Positions 1 through 7,995 are shown, numbered from the stretch's first letter. The stretch: 45,712 nucleotides of DNA from Rhodanobacteraceae bacterium (GCA_016790075.1 JAEUPP010000077.1:1-45712), one strand, 5' to 3'. The notes: generated from the letters alone by a model not told the origin. Numbers and translations are program-made.

Positions 1-136
1 AACAACCCCCCGCCCTGCGTAAACCCAATCCCGGCGGGGGGTGGCCGCCCCCCTTCGGCCTACATAAAAATATTTGGTTTAGTATGGCGGGGGGGGGGGC
101 CCCGCCCCCCCCCGCCCCACGGCGCCGCCGCGACGC

Positions 137-577
137 TCACGCGCGCGCCGCGACAGACCCGATGTATTCCGGCGCCGAGCCAAGCTGGCGCCAACCGACA
201 AATTGCAGCGCTGCGATGCCCAATACGGCCAATGCCTGCCCTATCACGACAACGCTACCTGTCGGCGTCGGGGCGAGTCCGGCTCCGTAGAGCACCCAGA
301 AACTCGCTGCGACCCAGGCCAGATTGATCTCGATAATGCTCCACGCTGCAAACCGGTGCGGCCTGGCTGCGCGCAGGGTCAGCGCCAGCAGCACCAGAAA
401 CGGCAACAGCACCAGCCCCGCATTGCGCAGCAGCCCTTCGGGCAGGCCTAGCAGCGGTGCCAAGGCGCCGGCACCGGCAATCAACAGGGCGGCAGTCGGA
501 ATTCCCGTGCAGAGATCCAGCCATAGCGCGCGCTGGAACAGCGGCAGACTTCGGATTTGAGAGATCGCGTTCATCAT
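137..577 (-). CDS. Small four-helix membrane protein, function unknown
   Basis: This is a 146-residue hydrophobic protein. About four membrane-spanning stretches are visible: LDLCTGIPTAALLIAG, AGLVLLPFLVLLAL, IIEINLAWVAASFWVLYG and VVVIGQALAVLGIAALQ. The reading frame stays open well upstream, but the start is placed at the ATG ATG pair at 577/574 because an AGGAG box sits just before it and the hydrophobic protein begins there. It is divergent from the XRE regulator at 683 and shares a 105-bp intergenic region with it, so regulation by that protein is a reasonable inference. I do not recognise a family with a known function. The 3' end lies about 35 bp from a suspicious G/C homopolymer near the window edge. 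Confidence 0.75.
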   Translation of the reverse strand: MMNAISQIRSLPLFQRALWLDLCTGIPTAALLIAGAGALAPLLGLPEGLLRNAGLVLLPFLVLLALTLRAARPHRFAAWSIIEINLAWVAASFWVLYGAGLAPTPTGSVVVIGQALAVLGIAALQFVGWRQLGSAPEYIGSVAARA

Positions 578-624
578 AGGCTCCTTTGGTTTCATTCCTG
601 GCCATTGAGCCGCGGTAGCTGACA

Positions 625-653
625 CGCGTCGATTACTTCCAAGGTAATACGCG
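625..653. promoter_or_regulatory. Candidate operator (nested inverted repeat) between divergent genes
   Basis: Two nested inverted repeats are present: outer arms CGCGT (625-629) and ACGCG (649-653), inner arms ATTAC (632-636) and GTAAT (644-648) around a 7-bp centre. The half-site CGATTAC (630-636) recurs in direct orientation at 667-673, ten bases before the regulator's ATG. Such an arrangement is typical of autoregulatory binding sites of helix-turn-helix regulators. The assignment to the protein encoded at 683 is inference. Confidence 0.45.
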
Positions 654-682
654 AACACGATGCACTCGATTACAGTCGGCAC

Positions 683-1474
683 ATGAACCTGCCCCGTCCC
701 GTTGGTGAACAGCTTCGTGACTGGCGTGTGCGCCGACGCCTGACCCAGATGGACCTCGCCGCCATTGCCGAAACCTCGACGCGCCACGTGAGCTTCATCG
801 AGACTGGCCGCTCGCTGCCCAGCCGCGCCATGCTGATGCGTCTGGCGGAACGGCTTGAAGTACCGCTGCGCGAGCGCAACCAGTTGCTGACCGCCGCGGG
901 GCTCGCACCCATGTATCGCGAAAGCCGGCTCGACGAACCGGCGCTGGAACAGGCGCGCGCCGCTGTCGATCTGGTACTCAGAGGCCATGAGCCCTACCCC
1001 GCACTTGCCGTCGACCGGCACTGGAACATGGTCGCCGCCAACCGGGCAGTACTGCCCTTTCTCGACGGCGCCGCGCCACAGCTGCTGCAACCGCCAATCA
1101 ATCTGATGCGGTTGAGCCTGCATCCGCAGGGCATGGCGCCGCGCATCATCAACTTCGGTCAGATCCGCGCGCATCTGCTGCACAACGTGCAGCGCCAGGT
1201 CGATGCAACCGGTGATCCGGCGCAGCGCGCTCTGTACGACGAACTGGCCGCCTATCCCGTTCCTGCCGAGTCCAGCGGCAGCCCGCCGACGCTGGCGGAC
1301 TATGTCGCCATGCAATTGCAGCTGCGCAGCGAACACGGCGTGCTCTCGTTCATCAGCACGATCACCGTGTTCGGCACACCACTCGACGTCACACTGGCCG
1401 AGCTCGCGATCGAATCCTTTTTCCCCGCGGACGCCCATACCAGCCAGGTGCTGCGCAGCCTGCTGCCCGGCTGA
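683..1474 (+). CDS. XRE-family transcriptional regulator with MmyB-type ligand-binding domain
   Basis: The product has 263 residues. Residues about 10-65 form a Cro/C1-type helix-turn-helix (LTQMDLAAIAETSTRHVSFIETG), followed by a long C-terminal domain containing YPALAVDRHWNMVAANRA. That pattern is characteristic of the MmyB-like, PAS-related ligand-binding domain of actinobacterial and proteobacterial XRE regulators. The C-terminal motif with DVTLAELAIESFFPAD is also typical of this family. These proteins usually act as cytoplasmic DNA-binding regulators of a neighbouring gene in response to an unknown small ligand. The gene is divergent from the small membrane protein ending at 137, with a candidate operator between them, so that protein is the most likely target. 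Start at ATG 683. Confidence 0.9.
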   Translation: MNLPRPVGEQLRDWRVRRRLTQMDLAAIAETSTRHVSFIETGRSLPSRAMLMRLAERLEVPLRERNQLLTAAGLAPMYRESRLDEPALEQARAAVDLVLRGHEPYPALAVDRHWNMVAANRAVLPFLDGAAPQLLQPPINLMRLSLHPQGMAPRIINFGQIRAHLLHNVQRQVDATGDPAQRALYDELAAYPVPAESSGSPPTLADYVAMQLQLRSEHGVLSFISTITVFGTPLDVTLAELAIESFFPADAHTSQVLRSLLPG

Positions 1475-1508
1475 ACACGAGTTCCCCTGCGCTGGCGCCG
1501 GTCTCGCA

Positions 1509-1865
1509 CTACTCAGCGATAACGTTGTAGCCGCGGCCATCCAGGCAACGGGAGACTATGGCGCGCTGCTCGTAGGAACCTTCGATACCTCCGGCAATGC
1601 CGTAGCTTGTTGCTCCCCAGGCGGCGACATGGGCGACATCATCGCCGCGCAGGCCAACGGCGAGAGCAAACAGTGCGCCCAGCGCCGCGCCCGCCGTAGC
1701 TGCACCGGCAGCCCTGGCCGCCGCCGGGCGTTGCCCGGCCAGACGCTGGCACTCGGCCAGATCGGCCTCGTAGCTGCCCAGGCTTACCCCGGAGTCAACA
1801 ATGGGTCTATACGCTACCGGCGCACAGCCAGCGCAGAGCAGCACGATCAGCCACAGGAATTTCAT
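1509..1865 (-). CDS. Small lipoprotein with glycine-zipper-like segment
   Basis: The product is 118 residues long. A short hydrophobic N-terminus ends in LLCAGC, a lipoprotein-type signal with the modified cysteine at about residue 14; the -3 residue is Cys rather than the usual Leu, so the lipobox is slightly atypical. After a segment with YEADLAECQRLAGQ comes an Ala/Gly-rich hydrophobic stretch (AAGAATAGAALGALFALAVG), as in glycine-zipper outer-membrane lipoproteins, then SYGIAGGIEGSYEQRAIVSRC and a C-terminal GYNV. A GGAGGGG box precedes ATG 1865. Probably an envelope protein of unknown role; the family assignment is from pattern only. It converges on the XRE gene, with 34 bp between the two stop codons. 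Confidence 0.75.
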   Translation of the reverse strand: MKFLWLIVLLCAGCAPVAYRPIVDSGVSLGSYEADLAECQRLAGQRPAAARAAGAATAGAALGALFALAVGLRGDDVAHVAAWGATSYGIAGGIEGSYEQRAIVSRCLDGRGYNVIAE

Positions 1866-2301
1866 CACCCCTCCCCACCCGTGCAGTTGCCGGTTTCGCA
1901 GCAGGATGCTCGCCTTTTACCACGCGCCTGCACCTACCCGACGCCAGGCCCAGCCGCAGCAGCAATACAAACGCGATTCCGCCCCACATGCGTACAAACC
2001 ACGCTGTCCGGACGACGCTCAGTTTCATGGCCGGCGCTACCGCCCGCGCTACTACCATGCCCGACCACGGATGGGTGAGCGGCAGCCAACCCCAAGCCGC
2101 AGTCCAGGCCGCACCAGGCCCATCGACAGCACGACGCGTGTTCAGGCCGTAGCCCGGTCGAGTACCCCGACCGTATCAACAAAAAAGTTGCGCCGCGTTG
2201 ATCGTCACGAATGGTTCAAGGCTAGCGCAGGAACGCAATGCCGCTGTTGTGACGATAGATGACAAACATCGCAGCAGCAGTTCGGATAACACATAAGCGC
2301 C
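1866..2301. other. Gap with no supported gene
   Basis: About 435 bp lie between the lipoprotein start and the 3' end of the acetyltransferase. A minus-strand frame from 2028 to 1807 could encode a short peptide with one hydrophobic stretch (GGIAFVLLLRLGLASG), but it runs into the lipoprotein gene and has no ribosome-binding site that I can see. I do not call it. The stretch should contain the lipoprotein's promoter. Confidence 0.4.
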
Positions 2302-3033
2302 TCAGTCCGGCGAAACCACCTGCCAGGTTCCGAAGGGATTCAAGCCTGCAGCCGCCGCCAATGCCACCGACGCAGCATTGTCGAGCTGGCAGCGATACTG
2401 CGCCTCGTGACCCTGCGCGAAGGCATGGCGGCTGATAGCCCGCACGACTTGCCGCGCCAGGCCTTTGCCGCGATGCGAGGCCAGGGTCAGCACACCCAGG
2501 TCGGCCAATGGCGCATCGCCCCAGGGATAGGCACTGGCGACGCAGACCAGGTGATCGTGCTCGAAGCAACCGAACGCAGCCCAGTGATCCAGTCCGACAT
2601 AAGCATCGTCCAGATCCTGAGCTGATGCGCTCACGCAGAAATCCTCGAATGCCGCCGCGTCGTGATCCGTGAGCCGGCGGGCAGCACCATCGGCACCCGC
2701 ATGCAAGGTCTCCCGCCCGGCATCCGAGTAATAGAACAGATAGTCCGCGCCATGCAGCGCCACACCGGCACTCGCCAGTCGCTGCCGGAACCCTTGCACG
2801 GAGAAAATTCCGGCAACGCCGAGTTCGAGCCGCGCCGCCAGCGCCGGTGTCACTGTCGCAAAGGACTGCCCGTCGGCCCGGCACAACAACATCGCCTGGC
2901 GCTGCGGATCCAGATCAGCATCGACCGTGAGCGAAAAAGCCTCATCGCGGTATACCCGCTTCCCGCTCGCGAAGGCGTGCTCCCAGTAGCTGCAGACCGT
3001 ATTTGAAAACTTCGGCAAGATTTGATTCGTCAT
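2302..3033 (-). CDS. GNAT-family N-acetyltransferase
   Basis: The product has about 243 residues. The C-terminal half carries the GNAT fold: a beta strand ADLGVLTLASHRGKGLARQV contains the acetyl-CoA pyrophosphate-binding motif (R/Q-x-x-G-x-G/A, here HRGKGLA), followed by an alpha helix and the NAASVALAAAAGL segment typical of the last helix. The N-terminal ~110 residues are an extra domain that may bring substrate specificity; the acceptor is unknown. The start is uncertain: ATG 3033 gives a protein beginning MTNQILPK, while ATG 3054 and GTG 3102 are in the same frame and none has a strong ribosome-binding site. Cytoplasmic. It lies just downstream of the secreted protein gene on the same strand. 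Confidence 0.8.
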   Translation of the reverse strand: MTNQILPKFSNTVCSYWEHAFASGKRVYRDEAFSLTVDADLDPQRQAMLLCRADGQSFATVTPALAARLELGVAGIFSVQGFRQRLASAGVALHGADYLFYYSDAGRETLHAGADGAARRLTDHDAAAFEDFCVSASAQDLDDAYVGLDHWAAFGCFEHDHLVCVASAYPWGDAPLADLGVLTLASHRGKGLARQVVRAISRHAFAQGHEAQYRCQLDNAASVALAAAAGLNPFGTWQVVSPD

Positions 3034-3125
3034 CACGTCGTCGTCGCGCGACATCACCGGCCCCAGGCACCACGTGTTCGCGCCGACAGAGGGGCGAAAC
3101 ACCTGCTCCGCATCACTCGAATCCG

Positions 3126-4871
3126 TTACTCAAAAGCATCGGCAAACACGGTATCGCCGGCTGCCGTCATCGCCCAGCCAAATCCCGCGGCCACCCGGTG
3201 CTCCCATGCCCATTTGCGCCATGGACTGACGCGGAATGCCGTTGCGCCCGATGCCGGCGCGGCGGGGCGTATCCAATAATTCACACCGATGTCATAGCTG
3301 AAATACACCGCATTGGCACGGTCGCGCAGTGCCTGTGACGGAAACCCCTGCGATTCGGCGAAGTACGCGGCCCAGGCGAGACCGCTGGCCACATCGAGCG
3401 CGTGCTCAACGTCTTCGGCATTCACCTGGCCATCGGCACCGTTGCTGAGTATCGCGTAGCGCGGCAGCGCAAGCGACGCGGTGTAAGTGCTGTAGAGGTG
3501 ACTGGGCGTACTGACTGTCGCCGCCGACAGAAAGTTGCCAAGACGGCGCACTATCGTCGCTGTTGTCACGTCCTCCGCGCTGGCATAGGCGCGTGTCAGC
3601 GCGTCGACCAGCAGCACGCTCATCCAGCTCGACGCTCCCAACGCCGCATCATTCCAGTCACTGTCATGCTGCGAGCCATAGTGATAAAGCCCCCCGTCGA
3701 TGAAACCAGCAGGCTGTGGAATCGCCCCGCCGGCGCCGTTCTGATGACGCGCCAGTTCGGCGACAAGACCGTTGACCTTGTCGCGCAAGACACTGCCGCC
3801 GTTGAATTCATAAGCAACAACATTGGCCAGCAACTTGAACGCGGCATGGCGTTCGGTCCAGAAACGACCGGGGTCGTTCTGCCAGACATGGCTGAAAGAG
3901 TCGTGCGCCGCAACGATGGCGCTGATCTTCCCCGCGAGACTGGTATCTCCCGTCAGCCACGCCGTGTAGGCGATGTTCTCCGCGTACGCGTACTTGGTGT
4001 CGCCGTCGCGCAAAGTGAAGAAGCCCTGCGCGTTGATACGATCGGCGTAGTAATCCGACGCGCGCACCGCCTCGCGCAGTGTTTTCAGCGTGCCGCTGCG
4101 AAAATGCAGCGTGTACATGGTCGACGCACGGTCGTATAGCCAGGGCTCGTAGGCGGTCTTGTAGGGACACTGATTGGCCACCGTCACGCGCGCATCGTCC
4201 TCATTGATGGCCGAGTAGAAGTTGTTCTTCTGCGCGCGGTCGATTTCCGAATAACCGGGCCAGTGCTGGGTCGCACTCATGAGCTGTGGGTCGTCGCGTG
4301 TCGCGGCTACCGCATCGTCGAAGGGCAGACTGCGCACCCCCTTGAGCACGCCGTTGGACAGCCAGGCCCTGGGCAACACGGCGAAAACGTCGGGCTCTTC
4401 CACCGCGTCCGCCGCAACAAAAGTGCCCGATTGCACCGTATGCCAGCCCGAGCGCGGCGGCGTCAGCGTGACAATGCTCTGAGTGCGCGGAACTGTACCC
4501 CAGACCAGTTGCACGGACTCGCAGGCCGCAGTAGAGAACGTGTAGTTCAGCTGGATACGTGCAATACGCACTGACGCGCCATCAATGGCCACATCGGTGC
4601 GATGCCGCCAGGGCGCGAGCTGATCGACATAGATCGGCAGCTCCACACCGTTGCGCAGCAGCCGCACCGTGGCGAGGCCGGCCTGGCTCAGCGAACCGCG
4701 GGGAAACGGCACACCAAACGTGACCAGACGAGCCCCCGGGGCCAGGTTCTCCGTCGGACACAACGACACAGGAATACTGCCGCTAGCTATCGCCGGCGCG
4801 AGAAACGGCGCCGCGGCATGCGCCGTCGAAACCGCAAGCATCGCAGCGAATGCACTCATCAGTCTTTTCAC
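3126..4871 (-). CDS. Large secreted protein with (alpha/alpha)-barrel look and FADAFE tail
   Basis: About 581 residues with a clear signal peptide: KR, hydrophobic SAFAAMLAVST, then AHA-A cleavage. The start is GTG 4871, preceded by GGGGA at good spacing; an in-frame ATG at 4859 is the alternative. The first ~200 residues look like beta-rich sugar-binding or Ig-like sequence (VTFGVPFPRGSL, LRNGVELPIYVDQLAPWRH). The remainder is helical with repeated Tyr/Trp/Ala-rich helices (YAYAENIAYTAWLTGD, WNDAALGASSWMSVLLVDAL), reminiscent of alpha/alpha-barrel glycan-active enzymes. No catalytic motif is certain, so no enzyme is claimed. The extreme C-terminus reads GDTVFADAFE, like the short FxDGFE-type tails that I recall on many secreted Xanthomonadales proteins. 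Confidence 0.8.
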   Translation of the reverse strand: MKRLMSAFAAMLAVSTAHAAAPFLAPAIASGSIPVSLCPTENLAPGARLVTFGVPFPRGSLSQAGLATVRLLRNGVELPIYVDQLAPWRHRTDVAIDGASVRIARIQLNYTFSTAACESVQLVWGTVPRTQSIVTLTPPRSGWHTVQSGTFVAADAVEEPDVFAVLPRAWLSNGVLKGVRSLPFDDAVAATRDDPQLMSATQHWPGYSEIDRAQKNNFYSAINEDDARVTVANQCPYKTAYEPWLYDRASTMYTLHFRSGTLKTLREAVRASDYYADRINAQGFFTLRDGDTKYAYAENIAYTAWLTGDTSLAGKISAIVAAHDSFSHVWQNDPGRFWTERHAAFKLLANVVAYEFNGGSVLRDKVNGLVAELARHQNGAGGAIPQPAGFIDGGLYHYGSQHDSDWNDAALGASSWMSVLLVDALTRAYASAEDVTTATIVRRLGNFLSAATVSTPSHLYSTYTASLALPRYAILSNGADGQVNAEDVEHALDVASGLAWAAYFAESQGFPSQALRDRANAVYFSYDIGVNYWIRPAAPASGATAFRVSPWRKWAWEHRVAAGFGWAMTAAGDTVFADAFE

Positions 4872-5039
4872 GAAATCCCCAGGTGGCGCGCATTGCGGCG
4901 CGAGATCGGCGCGGATCATCCAGACCTATGTGCCAAGCCGGCGAGACCTGCGTCAACAACAGGAGCACCGATCTGACAGGCGGTCTGCACGGCCAGATCA
5001 ACGCGGACAAGCATCACTCAATTGTTGCCTTACGCAAGC

Positions 5040-5230
5040 TTCCATGGCAGCAAACTGGCAGCCTTACGCAATGCGTACATCCAGCCCGATGCCGCCGCTC
5101 GCAAACTGGCCCGGCTGATCCACACCCTGCTCACCACAGGCAGGAATATGCCGATCAAGGCCAGGACTACTTCGAGCAACGTTATCAGCGGCGCGTACTG
5201 CACGTCGTCGCTCTCCCTCGATACTTGTTC
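5040..5230 (+). pseudogene. Frameshifted remnant resembling a transposase C-terminus
   Basis: Two adjacent plus-strand frames join into one plausible protein. Frame one gives DAAARKLARLIHTLLTTG (from about 5088). After a one-base shift near 5141-5146, frame two gives EYADQGQDYFEQRYQRRVLH. Together they resemble the conserved C-terminal segment (KLA...LLT.G..Y...G...YE..Y..R) that I recall from several bacterial DDE transposases. No start, catalytic residues, terminal inverted repeats or target duplication could be found, so this would be a decayed 3' fragment. The family is not named. The rest of 4872-5362 shows no gene. Confidence 0.35.
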
Positions 5231-5362
5231 TCCGCAATGCGCCTGTCTTCTACGTTCCGGGCGTCGGCGCCGTGTGCATCATTCGCTTGCGCAGCCAACC
5301 CGGAAGTTCAGCGGCTCGCGCGGCTTCTTGCGCGAGCCCGTTGCAATGCCTTGTTGGACAGC

Positions 5363-6109
5363 CTACTTTCCGCCCGCGACATCTACGAACGATCCCGTCG
5401 TGAAAGAGGCCTCATCTGAGATGAGCCAAAGAATTGCCTGGGCAACCTCATCGGCACTGCCTCCGCGCTTCATGGGTACAAATTCCTTGACGCGATCAAC
5501 GCGACGCGGCTCTCCACCATTCGCGTGCATCTCTGTGTAGATGAATCCTGGTCGAACTGCGTTTACCCGGATCCCGTCCTCGGCAACTTCGTTCGCCAGT
5601 CCGATGGTGAAAGTATCGATGGCACCCTTTGAGGCCGCGTAGTCCACGTACTCACCGGCAGATCCCAGACGCGCCGCGACCGAGGAGACATTCACGATGG
5701 CGCCACAGGCTCCGCCCCGTTTGATGGACATCCGGTGCACGGCTGCACGGGAACATGCGAACACACCAAACACGTTTGTAGCAAAGATGCGGTTGAGCCT
5801 GGCGGTATCGATCCCTTCAAGTCTCGACTGCTTCTCGAGAACACCGGCATTGTTGACCAATGCTGACAAGGTTCCCAGTTCCCGATCACAGGCAGCAAAC
5901 ATCCTGAGTACGTCGGCGTCAACCGAGACGTCGGCTTCGACGGCAAGAGCGCGCCCTCCAGCAGCCTCTATCTCGCTGACAACGCGTCTCGCATCAACCT
6001 CGCGACTCTTGTAGCTCAGGCAAACCGCGTAACCACGTTTTGCCGCCAGGCGAGCCGTCGCCGCTCCTATGCCTCGCCCTCCTCCAGTGATCATGACGAC
6101 TTTCGTCAC
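5363..6109 (-). CDS. Short-chain dehydrogenase/reductase (SDR) family oxidoreductase
   Basis: A classical SDR of 248 residues, the usual family length. The Rossmann NAD(P)-binding motif TGGGRGIG is at residues 8-15, the NNAG motif at 86-89, the catalytic Ser in VSS near 142-143, and the catalytic YxxxK as Tyr157-AAS-Lys161. The C-terminal DVAGGK matches the glucose/ribitol dehydrogenase-type subgroup (usually DGG). It should be a cytoplasmic NAD(P)-dependent oxidoreductase acting on an alcohol or ketone; the substrate cannot be inferred. Start ATG 6109. All catalytic residues are intact, so it appears functional although it sits in an island with broken genes. Confidence 0.92.
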   Translation of the reverse strand: MTKVVMITGGGRGIGAATARLAAKRGYAVCLSYKSREVDARRVVSEIEAAGGRALAVEADVSVDADVLRMFAACDRELGTLSALVNNAGVLEKQSRLEGIDTARLNRIFATNVFGVFACSRAAVHRMSIKRGGACGAIVNVSSVAARLGSAGEYVDYAASKGAIDTFTIGLANEVAEDGIRVNAVRPGFIYTEMHANGGEPRRVDRVKEFVPMKRGGSADEVAQAILWLISDEASFTTGSFVDVAGGK

Positions 6110-6192
6110 ACGCAGTCCTCCCAGATTTCACTAGTCATCGTGGTCCGTCCAACTCCCCGATGGAAAGGTTGGCGCCTGCATGCAAGCGCGCC

Positions 6193-6588
6193 CTATTCTG
6201 CGCCCGGCTCAACATGGCTGCGAAGCAAGGCCGCAGTAGGCATGAATGTTAGCCAAGGCGTGACGTAGAAAACTGAGAGGTACCAGTACTCAAAGATGAA
6301 CTCCGAGCCGCGGCCAAGATACCAACCGCAGTAGACAGCATCTAGTGCGGCGAACGGCAGTGTGTAGTAGACCGATAACCAGAAGGCTCGTGACATCCGC
6401 GTCTCGCTATGGCATCGCAGCAGTATGGCGATCGCGGCAAGGGAAACGCCAACGGAAAACAAGATGCTTGCCACCGCCATGAAGACCGTGGAGTACTGCT
6501 GGTAGTACGACGGAAGACCCAACAGCCAGAACCCGAGCCAGATGCAACTGCATTGAAGCAGTAGTTTGATGTGCCTACGCAGTGACAT
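6193..6588 (-). CDS. Small four-helix membrane protein, unknown
   Basis: The product has 131 residues and four hydrophobic segments: LLLQCSCIWLGFWLLGL, VFMAVASILFSVGVSLAAIAILL, FWLSVYYTLPFAALDAVYCGWYLG and YLSVFYVTPWLTFMPTAALL. It is aromatic-rich, with a short polar C-terminus ending HVEPGAE. I recognise no functional family. Small membrane proteins of this kind are common in integron cassettes and genomic islands. Start ATG 6588. Its DNA is less GC-rich than the flanking core genes, consistent with horizontal acquisition. Confidence 0.7.
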   Translation of the reverse strand: MSLRRHIKLLLQCSCIWLGFWLLGLPSYYQQYSTVFMAVASILFSVGVSLAAIAILLRCHSETRMSRAFWLSVYYTLPFAALDAVYCGWYLGRGSEFIFEYWYLSVFYVTPWLTFMPTAALLRSHVEPGAE

Positions 6589-6960
6589 GTCCGTGAGAGA
6601 AGCGCTTAGCGCCGCATTGAGCAGCCGATGACCGACATCATCTCAGGAAACATCAGAGCCTGCCCCACCGGTCCGCGCCAATGTTTGGTTCGCAGTCTCG
6701 ACTGATTGCGGGATACCGCCTTCTGCCCGAGAGCTCATATCTCGCCAGAACCTCATCGCACTGGCAGCCCGGAAAGCTACGAAGCAGCAATCCGCAATGG
6801 AAAATATACATTTGTTGACAAAAAATGAAGATCTCGGTTTTGTCGATTGCTTCGGGAGCGTGCATCCATCTCGCCGACGAGCTTGGCAACAAAGAGGTCT
6901 CCCACCTTGAACCTTGGCGCTCCATCAGACGCTGCTATCTCGTCTCTGATCCGCCTCGCG
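6589..6960. other. Gap; possible gene remnants only
   Basis: No confident gene is visible. On the minus strand the stretch just downstream of the structured repeat encodes RIRDEIAASDGAPRFKVG and DLFVAKLVGEMDA in an open frame that soon becomes improbable; a second frame then carries QCDEVLARYELSGRRRYPAI. These may be decayed pieces of a cassette gene. No ribosome-binding site or conserved motif supports a call. Confidence 0.3.
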
Positions 6961-7084
6961 GCGGCATCAAAGCAGAAGCAAGAAGCTGCCCCTAGAAATG
7001 ACACCGCCCTGCAGCGGCAGGAACGGACTTGTTCAACCCGTGTCAAGACCGCGGCTGCGTACGATCTATCCCTATTCGCTAGGT
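6961..7084 (-). repeat. Structured ~124-bp repeat, copy A
   Basis: An imperfect direct repeat of 7549-7671. On the minus strand it begins in the stop codon of the zinc-ribbon-like gene (ACCTAG, then CGAATAGGGATAGATCG) and runs to TTTGATGCCGC. Copies A and B share long blocks, including CGAATAGGGATAGATCG, TTGAACAAG and GGTGTCATTT. A central hairpin with TTG-AA-CAA arms is kept, with changes in the flanking stem bases. The element has no canonical attC ends. See the findings for interpretation. Confidence 0.75.
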
Positions 7085-7369
7085 AGCAGCATCCGGTGTG
7101 TTCTCGTCCAGATACTTCTGAAAGCAGAAGTCGCAAACCATGTGAAAGCTGGCGAAATCCGCCGCAGCTTCATTGACCTCTCCCTGCTCGAGGATGACCG
7201 TTTCGCATGCTTCGCACCAGATTGCTGGCGTTGGCTCACCTTCGTCGTGCGCTGGCTCAAAATACCTCATCGAACGCGGCGATTCAGATCGCGCGTTCTG
7301 AAACAAGTGGGTACACACGAAGCGGGTTTCTCGTTCCCCGTGTGTTCCACATTTCAGGAGATCTACCAT
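7079..7369 (-). CDS. Small Cys-rich (zinc-ribbon-like) cassette-type protein
   Basis: The product has 96 residues. Cysteines come in spaced sets: CGTHGERETRFVC (residues 7-19), WCEAC in the middle, and MVCDFC near the C-terminus. This is consistent with one or two zinc-binding ribbons. The opening C-x-x-HGE-x-x-x-x-FVC-x-H-L pattern resembles a family of small uncharacterised bacterial proteins that I recall with the same layout. No known enzymatic motif. Start ATG 7369. The stop codon (7079-7081) lies inside copy A of the structured repeat, exactly as the stop of the neighbouring 7666-7986 gene lies inside copy B. Confidence 0.65.
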   Translation of the reverse strand: MVDLLKCGTHGERETRFVCTHLFQNARSESPRSMRYFEPAHDEGEPTPAIWCEACETVILEQGEVNEAAADFASFHMVCDFCFQKYLDENTPDAAT

Positions 7370-7548
7370 AGAGTCCGAACTCCTTCATGACGATTGACAC
7401 GAACGCTCCACACCGCGCGCCATAAACTCTGGGAAGTCAGGAGAATCCACTCGCCACAGCCATCATCCCCCTGCCCCCACCGCTTCGCGCGAAAGCATCA
7501 CCGTACTCGCCCCGCTTTTCTGTGGCCCCTGCTTTCGGGTGCCACCTT

Positions 7549-7671
7549 GCGGCGTCAAAGCAAAAAGCAAAGGCCCTCCTATAAATGACACCGTCCCACA
7601 ACGGCAGGATCGGGCTTGTTCAAGCCGGGATCAGATCGCAAGTGCGTGCGATCTATCCCTATTCGTCAGGT
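7549..7671 (-). repeat. Structured ~124-bp repeat, copy B
   Basis: The partner of 6961-7084. On the minus strand it starts within the stop codon region of the small membrane protein gene (ACCTGACGAATAGGG). It contains a perfect hairpin GGCTTG-TT-CAAGCC (7613-7626, plus-strand reading) beside a longer bulged stem pairing 7627-7640 with 7647-7659 (GGGAT and GATCGCA arms). It ends near TTTGACGCCGC. The remaining 7370-7548 stretch holds no gene that I can support. Confidence 0.75.
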
Positions 7672-7986
7672 GTCACCACGCCAAGTGTTGTTGCGCACAC
7701 TGAATGCAAGGAATGACAGCCCAGCAACCGCATAGCCCAACGGAACAAACCATTGGGTCGACCACCAGTACACCTGGTTGTACCAGTCTGGCAAATCGTG
7801 AGACTCGTCAAAGCGCATGCCGAGCCATGCAGAGACCACACAAGCGGCCAGCGTCACAGCGAGGGAAAGTGCGCAAAGCAGCAACGCCAGCGAGTGGTTG
7901 AACCGGTACTCGCGAGCGATAGCGATGAACAGGGCCAGAGGACCAACAACCGGCAGAAGGCGATGCAGCATGTCGTCGAGATGCAT
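7666..7986 (-). CDS. Small membrane protein encoded in an integron-type cassette
   Basis: The product has 106 residues and three or four hydrophobic segments: LLPVVGPLALFIAIA, LALLLCALSLAVTLAACVVSAWL and WFVPLGYAVAGLSFLAFSV, with an aromatic loop (DWYNQVYWWSTQW). No function is recognised. ATG 7986 begins only ten bases after the 3' edge of the attC site at 7996-8055, the usual geometry of the first gene of an integron cassette read on the minus strand. Its own stop is embedded in copy B of the structured repeat rather than in a canonical attC. Confidence 0.7.
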   Translation of the reverse strand: MHLDDMLHRLLPVVGPLALFIAIAREYRFNHSLALLLCALSLAVTLAACVVSAWLGMRFDESHDLPDWYNQVYWWSTQWFVPLGYAVAGLSFLAFSVRNNTWRGDT

Positions 7987-7995
7987 GACGGTGGC

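Noticed and set aside
1-136. Long G/C homopolymers (for example around 86-97 and 103-112) at the window start
   Set aside because: Low-complexity sequence at an edge is more likely a sequencing or contig-end artefact than a biological element; nothing else supports a feature.
578-1540. Long N-terminal extension of the 137-577 membrane protein frame
   Set aside because: It is the antisense shadow of the XRE regulator; the membrane protein has its own ribosome-binding site at 577.
1807-2058. Short minus-strand frame with one hydrophobic stretch
   Set aside because: Overlaps the start of the lipoprotein gene, has no ribosome-binding site, and its second half has poor protein character.
6150-6173. 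CCAAC...GTTGG inverted repeat as a second attC
   Set aside because: Only 24 bp, with no conserved GTTRRRY end or L boxes; a chance hairpin near a gene end.
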